The position numbers and the translations under genes were made by a program. DNA of 9,127 bases from Clostridia bacterium. Lineage in GTDB: Bacteria > Bacillota > Clostridia > Oscillospirales > QAKW01. Location of the stretch: NCBI GenBank assembly GCA_017442025.1, contig JAFSBD010000138.1, forward strand, positions 1 to 9,127. The letters run 5' to 3'. Below the pieces are notes generated by a model, which was not told where the DNA came from, did no database searches, and worked only from the letters and a program-made list of their open reading frames with translations. Shown here piece after piece: positions 5,978 to 9,127 of this stretch. Each line of letters opens with the position of its first letter. Position 1 is the stretch's first letter.

Positions 5978-6082
5978 TTCAATAAAAAGATAAAAATAAC
6001 TAATAATCGCCCATTTTCTTGTATAATTTAATAATAACACCATTAAATAACCCTATCCATGATGGTTCTTTACCATTTTGAA

Positions 6083-6141
6083 TAGTATGTTTATTGTTTC
6101 TTCTACCTATTCATCCAGACATTCGCATACTAATAAACATA
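6083..6141 (-). repeat. Inverted repeat with two alternative pairings
   Basis: TATGTTTATT (6086-6095) and AATAAACATA (6132-6141) are a perfect 10-base inverted repeat. The overlapping pair TAGTATG (6083-6089) and CATACTA (6126-6132) is a second, mutually exclusive option. It lies just downstream of the promoter at 6155-6183, so it would be near the 5' end of that transcript. Confidence 0.55.
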
Positions 6142-6154
6142 ATATGTGAGACAT

Positions 6155-6183
6155 ATTATATCATCGCTTACCAATAAAGTCAA
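6155..6183 (-). promoter_or_regulatory. Strong promoter reading away from the XRE regulator
   Basis: TTGACT (6183-6178), 17-base spacer, TATAAT (6160-6155), with TGA directly before it, an extended -10. Predicted start near 6148. It is divergent from, and only 18 bases from, the regulator's own promoter, a placement suited to control by the regulator. Confidence 0.8.
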
Positions 6184-6200
6184 GCGCACACTCCAAAATA

Positions 6201-6229
6201 CTGAAATAAAATGATGATAAAAGTATAAT
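6201..6229 (+). promoter_or_regulatory. Promoter for the XRE regulator
   Basis: CTGAAA (6201-6206), 17-base spacer, TATAAT (6224-6229). Predicted start near 6236, giving a leader of about 33 bases with GCGAGG before the ATG. Confidence 0.6.
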
Positions 6230-6268
6230 TAAAAGAAAAGAACACTGTCTGTTAGCGAGGTTTTGATC

Positions 6269-6541
6269 ATGGGAAAGGAAGTAGACTACAAAAACAGAGA
6301 CCGTTTTATACAACTCGGCATTATTATTTCTACACTTCGAAGAATACGTGGCCTATCGCAGGAAAAACTGGCGGAAAAAGCAAATATTAGCCGTTCGTTG
6401 CTAAGCAACATTGAAGCACCAAATATGGCCTACGGTTTTTCCTTGAACGTGTTTTATAACATTGCAGATGCTTTGGATATTACGCCAGAAGATTTAATAA
6501 AAGCCTCTGTTTTCCCCGATGGTGTAATCGGGCACAAATGA
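6269..6541 (+). CDS. XRE-family helix-turn-helix transcriptional regulator
   Basis: 90 residues forming a single Cro/CI-type HTH domain. The hallmark segment is LRRIRGLSQEKLAEKANISR followed by SLLSNIE, with helix 2 starting near Gln31 and the recognition helix around residues 41-49. The tail FNxxNIADALDITPEDLIKASV is helix 4-5 of the fold. It has no sensor or dimerisation domain beyond the HTH. The ATG at 6269 was chosen because GAGG (6257-6260) lies 8 bases upstream; a TTG two codons earlier would leave only 2 bases. Similar short regulators are common in conjugative elements of Bacillota (memory). It is divergent from the strong promoter at 6155-6183 and probably regulates it or itself; targets are unknown. 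Confidence 0.9.
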   Translation: MGKEVDYKNRDRFIQLGIIISTLRRIRGLSQEKLAEKANISRSLLSNIEAPNMAYGFSLNVFYNIADALDITPEDLIKASVFPDGVIGHK

Positions 6542-6573
6542 AAAAAGCTCTGTGCGTTTGCACAGAGCTTTTT
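6542..6573. terminator. Bidirectional rho-independent terminator between the XRE gene and glpK
   Basis: Perfect 14-base inverted repeat AAAAAGCTCTGTGC (6542-6555) / GCACAGAGCTTTTT (6560-6573) with GTTT loop. It starts right after the regulator's TGA and ends 2 bases before the glpK stop codon, so it serves both convergent genes. Confidence 0.95.
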
Positions 6574-6575
6574 GC

Positions 6576-8060
6576 TTATTTAAACATTCTTGCGGCGGCA
6601 ACGGCTGTTTTCCAGCGAGCCATCTTCTCGGTCGCTTCTGCCCGATCGATCTGCGGCAGCCAGCGATTGGCTAAGCGGTTTTTGACCGCAAGTTCCTCGG
6701 CATTTCCCCAAAACCCAACCGCAAGACCTGCCAAAAAGGCCGCGCCCAGGGCAGTAGTTTCATGGATGCGGGGGCGGCGGACCTCCGCTTGCAAAATATC
6801 TGCCTGAAACTGCATCAAAACCGAATTCGCGGTGGCACCGCCATCCACTTTGAGGCATTGAATGGGCTGACCCAAGACCTCCCCCATCACCGCCAAAACA
6901 TCTGCTGTCTGATAGGCGATAGAGTCCAATGCGGCGCGGATCAAATGATTCCGATTGGAGCCGCGGGTCAAACCGAAAATACTGCCCCTTGCCTCGCTAT
7001 CCCAATAGGGCGCGCCCATGCCGGTGAAGGCGGGAACCAAAATCACGCCCCCGCTATCGGGCACCTGCTTGGCATCCTCCTCGCTTTGGGCAGAGGATTG
7101 GATCAAGCCCAGCTCATCCCGCAACCATTGAACCACCGCTCCGCCAATGAAAACGCTCCCTTCCAGGCAATAGCAAGGCTCGCCCGAAGGTGTTGCGCCC
7201 AGGGTGGTGAGCAATCCGCCGGTATCCCCTTTGGGCGGCTGATCGCCCAGGTTCATTAAGGCAAAACAGCCGGTACCGTAAGTAGACTTTAAATCTCCTT
7301 TATGAAATCCGCACTGACCAAAGAGGGCCGCCTGCTGATCGCCCGCCACGCCGCGGATAGGCACTGAAACGCCCATCACATCCGCCATGCCGAAATCGCC
7401 CAGGGATGGGCGTACCTGCGGCAGCATACAAGCAGGGATCTCCAAAAGATCCAAGAGATGCTGATCCCAGCAGCGGGCATGAATATCATAGAGCATGGTG
7501 CGGGAGGCGTTGGTATAGTCGGTAGCGTGGACCTTGCCGCCGGTCAATTTCCAGATCAGATAGGTATCCACCGTTCCGAAAAGCAGTTCCCCTGCTTTTG
7601 CCCGCTCCATGGCTCCCTCCACATGATGGAGAATCCAATGAATTTTAGTCGCCGAAAAATAAGGGTCCGCCAGCAAGCCTGTATGGGCGCGGATATAATC
7701 TCCTTCCTGCACCTCTAATTCTTTACAAAATTCCGCAGTGCGCCGGCATTGCCAGACAATGGCGTTGCAGATAGGCTCGCCGGTCTTTTTATCCCAGACA
7801 ATGGTGGTTTCCCGCTGGTTGGTGATGCCGATGGCGGCGATCTCTTCGGGGGAGATTCCCGCCTTGAGCAATGCTTCGGTGAGAACCCCGTATTGAGTGA
7901 CCCAGATATCGATGGGGCGTTGCTCCACCCAGCCCGGATGGGGGTAAAAAATCTGCAATTCCTTTTGGGAAACGGCGGCGATATTCAGATCTGCATCAAA
8001 GATAATGCAACGTGAACTTGTTGTTCCCTGGTCCAACGCGACGACATATTTTTTCGACAT
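6576..8060 (-). CDS. glpK: Glycerol kinase
   Basis: Phosphorylates glycerol with ATP to sn-glycerol 3-phosphate in the cytoplasm. 494 residues, the usual full length of an FGGY-family glycerol kinase. Phosphate-binding DQGTTSSR (10-17), glycerol contacts NQRETT (Arg83, Glu84), Trp103 and Tyr134, FGGY signature FSATKIHWIL (135-144), catalytic base in GDQQ (Asp241), adenosine-side motif KVDGGA (404-409) and ETTALGAAFLAG (434-445) are all present. The segment before VPIRG reads MADVMG (225-230) where enterococcal and Bacillus-type enzymes have HFYG. The histidine that HPr phosphorylates there is absent, so PTS control of activity is unlikely (alignment by eye). ATG 8060 has AAAGGAG at 6 bases. 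It is monocistronic, divergent from pflB; no glpF or glpD is in view. Confidence 0.97.
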   Translation of the reverse strand: MSKKYVVALDQGTTSSRCIIFDADLNIAAVSQKELQIFYPHPGWVEQRPIDIWVTQYGVLTEALLKAGISPEEIAAIGITNQRETTIVWDKKTGEPICNAIVWQCRRTAEFCKELEVQEGDYIRAHTGLLADPYFSATKIHWILHHVEGAMERAKAGELLFGTVDTYLIWKLTGGKVHATDYTNASRTMLYDIHARCWDQHLLDLLEIPACMLPQVRPSLGDFGMADVMGVSVPIRGVAGDQQAALFGQCGFHKGDLKSTYGTGCFALMNLGDQPPKGDTGGLLTTLGATPSGEPCYCLEGSVFIGGAVVQWLRDELGLIQSSAQSEEDAKQVPDSGGVILVPAFTGMGAPYWDSEARGSIFGLTRGSNRNHLIRAALDSIAYQTADVLAVMGEVLGQPIQCLKVDGGATANSVLMQFQADILQAEVRRPRIHETTALGAAFLAGLAVGFWGNAEELAVKNRLANRWLPQIDRAEATEKMARWKTAVAAARMFK

Positions 8061-8098
8061 TTTATGCTCCTTTCACAAAGAGTTTCAATTATATTTAC

Positions 8099-8127
8099 AT
8101 TCTATCATCAAAAGGGAGAAACTGCAA
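8099..8127 (-). promoter_or_regulatory. Promoter for glpK
   Basis: On the minus strand TTGCAG (8127-8122), 17-base spacer, TAGAAT (8104-8099) preceded by TGA, an extended -10. Predicted start near 8092, leader about 31 bases. I saw no clear catabolite-repression (cre) palindrome. Confidence 0.6.
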
Positions 8128-8135
8128 TTGCTTTA

Positions 8136-8164
8136 TTGACTTTCTGCGCCAAAAATGTTATTCT
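8136..8164 (+). promoter_or_regulatory. Promoter for pflB and its riboswitch
   Basis: TTGACT (8136-8141), 17-base spacer, TATTCT (8159-8164) preceded by TGT, an extended -10. Predicted start near 8171, immediately before the riboswitch aptamer. Its -35 is 8 bases from the divergent glpK -35. Confidence 0.75.
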
Positions 8165-8171
8165 ATAAATG

Positions 8172-8270
8172 ACCTTACGATCCCTGACGGATTATCGCGA
8201 TAACGCGGTGGGAACGCAAGGCTTCAAAGCCGACCGTCTGGGCAGTTTACATTTCGTAAGCTGCCCTTTT
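8172..8270 (+). promoter_or_regulatory. ZTP (pfl-motif) riboswitch with intrinsic terminator
   Basis: The leader of pflB carries the conserved parts of the ZTP aptamer: CCCTGACGGA (8182-8191), a GCGGTGGGAACGC hairpin (8205-8217), a GGCT/AGCC hairpin (8220-8231) and the diagnostic CCGTCTGGGCA (8234-8244). GACGG (8186-8190) pairs with CCGTC (8234-8238), equivalent to the aptamer pseudoknot GGCG/CGCC seen in other members, so the pairing is kept with changed bases. The GGGCA end doubles as the 5' arm of the terminator. ZTP/ZMP builds up when 10-formyl-tetrahydrofolate is short. By family behaviour binding turns the gene on, here raising formate supply for one-carbon metabolism. Confidence 0.9.
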
Positions 8271-8274
8271 ATAT
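8240..8274 (+). terminator. Riboswitch-controlled terminator before pflB
   Basis: GGGCAGTTTAC (8240-8250) pairs with GTAAGCTGCCC (8256-8266), 11 bp with one U-G, 5-base loop, followed by TTTTAT. The 5' arm shares bases with the ZTP aptamer's conserved 3' segment, so aptamer and terminator exclude each other. Confidence 0.88.
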
Positions 8275-8303
8275 GGAATAAATTGCTATGGAGGTAAAGA
8301 ATT

Positions 8304-9127
8304 ATGCAGCAATGGGAAGGATTTAAAGGCGGAAGATGGGAGAATACCATCGATGTCCGCGATTTTATTCAACGGAACTATACCCCCTACACCGGGGATG
8401 AAAGCTTTTTGGCTCCGCCCACCGAGCGAACCGAAAAGGTTTTAGCCAAGTTTGAGGCCCTTTTGGCCGAGGAACTGAAAAAGGGTGGCATTTTAGACAT
8501 TGACACCGAAACGGTCAGCTCCCTGACCCACTATAAGCCCGGGTACATCGACAAGGAAAACGACCTCATCGTTGGCCTGCAGACCGATGCGCCTTTAAAG
8601 CGCGGCGTTTGCCCCTTTGGCGGTCTGAATATGACCCGCAAGGCCTGCAAGGCCTATGGCTATGAGCTTTCCCCCAAGATCGAAGAGGAATTCACCTATC
8701 GCACTACCCATAACGACGGTGTTTTCCGCGTTTATAACGATACCATCCGCGCCGCACGCCATAGCGGCATCATCACCGGCCTGCCCGATGCCTACGGCCG
8801 CGGCCGCATCATCGGCGATTACCGCCGCGTTGCCCTTTATGGCGTAGACCGCCTGATCGAGCAAAAGCAAAAGGATAAGGCTGAGCTTGCTTTAAAAGCC
8901 ATCGATGCCGATACCATTCGGCGGGTGGAGGAGCTTTATCAGCAGATTGAGTTCCTCAATAAGCTGAAGCAAATGGCCGAGCTCTACGGATATGACATTT
9001 CCCAGCCCGCTCACAATGCCAAAGAGGCGGTTCAATGGCTTTATTTTGCCTATCTGGGCGCCATCAAGGAGCAAAACGGTGCCGCGATGAGCCTGGGCCG
9101 CACCGCTACTTTCCTGGACATCTACAT
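8304..9127 (+). CDS. pflB: Pyruvate formate-lyase (formate C-acetyltransferase), N-terminal part
   Basis: Glycyl-radical enzyme converting pyruvate and CoA to acetyl-CoA and formate in anaerobic fermentation. 274 residues are visible; the full protein is usually about 740-750, so the active-site Cys-Cys and the C-terminal glycyl-radical loop lie beyond the window. Recognisable N-terminal PFL features are WEGFKGGRW (3-11), DVRDFIQRNYTPYTGDE, VGLQTDAPLKRGVCPFGG, FRVYNDTIRAARHSGIITGLPDAYGRGRIIGDYRRVALYG and the later GAAMSLGRTATFLDIY. This length and pattern fit PflB and not the glycerol dehydratase-like members. ATG 8304 has GGAGGT 8-9 bases upstream. Expression is placed under the ZTP riboswitch; the activase gene pflA often follows pflB but is not in view. 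Confidence 0.97.
   Translation, partial: MQQWEGFKGGRWENTIDVRDFIQRNYTPYTGDESFLAPPTERTEKVLAKFEALLAEELKKGGILDIDTETVSSLTHYKPGYIDKENDLIVGLQTDAPLKRGVCPFGGLNMTRKACKAYGYELSPKIEEEFTYRTTHNDGVFRVYNDTIRAARHSGIITGLPDAYGRGRIIGDYRRVALYGVDRLIEQKQKDKAELALKAIDADTIRRVEELYQQIEFLNKLKQMAELYGYDISQPAHNAKEAVQWLYFAYLGAIKEQNGAAMSLGRTATFLDIY

Larger units (their letters stand above)
5723..6268. other. 546-base intergenic regulatory region of the island
   Basis: No ORF here looks coding. On the minus strand there are two near-consensus promoters (6155-6183 and 5949-5977), a candidate structured RNA ending in a terminator (5763-5942), and a ribosome-site-masking hairpin (5731-5762). On the plus strand is the promoter of the XRE regulator (6201-6229). 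An inverted repeat lies at 6083-6141. The base composition is clearly AT-rich compared with the flanking metabolic genes. Confidence 0.7.

Noticed and set aside
5870..6043. 57-codon ORF on the minus strand starting ATG 6043
   Set aside because: It has only a poor ribosome site and contains a perfect consensus promoter and the paired strands of the structured RNA within its codons, so coding is unlikely.
6263..6268. TTG start two codons upstream of the XRE gene
   Set aside because: It would leave only 2 bases to the GAGG ribosome site; ATG 6269 is at 8 bases.
4871..6582. Similar TTTTTCTTTATTTG and TTTTTGCTTATTTA at the two island edges as attachment repeats
   Set aside because: Both belong to terminator T-tracts and are low in complexity, so the similarity is expected by chance.
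1..9127. CRISPR arrays, tRNA, rRNA, transposase or integrase genes
   Set aside because: None seen: no regularly spaced repeats, no cloverleaf recognised, and no mobile-element enzyme motifs in any frame.

Overview
The window looks like chromosome from a Gram-positive anaerobe of the Bacillota, most likely a gut-type clostridium. The reasons are the gene types (PflB behind a ZTP riboswitch, a DUF5058-type membrane pair, a YtqA-type radical SAM protein), the AGGAGG-like ribosome sites and the sigma-A type promoters. This is inference from gene content; no rRNA or species marker is present.

Layout. Positions 1-3877 (minus strand) hold a tight four-gene unit: a THUMP-domain rRNA methyltransferase (RlmL/YpsC type), two multi-spanning membrane proteins (the first resembles DUF5058) and a membrane-anchored M20 metallopeptidase that runs off the left edge. 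The gaps are 7, 5 and 0 bases. The membrane pair and peptidase plausibly import and hydrolyse a peptide or N-acyl amino acid; the substrate is unknown. A divergent radical SAM gene (3980-4837, plus) follows. Its promoter predicts an almost leaderless mRNA, and it ends in a hairpin terminator shared with the next, convergent gene.

Positions 4878-6541 form a visibly AT-richer island bounded by two strong bidirectional terminators. It carries a 106-residue cysteine-rich ORF with a doubtful start, a 64-residue cysteine-rich KTR-type protein and an XRE-family regulator. Most of the island is not protein-coding but is densely regulatory on the minus strand. It has two near-consensus promoters, a roughly 175-base RNA that can fold as a three-way junction followed by a terminator, a hairpin that would mask the KTR ribosome site, and a 31-codon leader ORF that runs through two hairpins. 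This resembles accessory DNA from conjugative elements of Bacillota and is the least ordinary part of the window.

Positions 6576-9127 are central metabolism: glycerol kinase (glpK, minus) and, divergently, the start of pyruvate formate-lyase (pflB, plus). The pflB leader is a recognisable ZTP (pfl-motif) riboswitch with its own terminator. It links formate production to the supply of one-carbon folate units.
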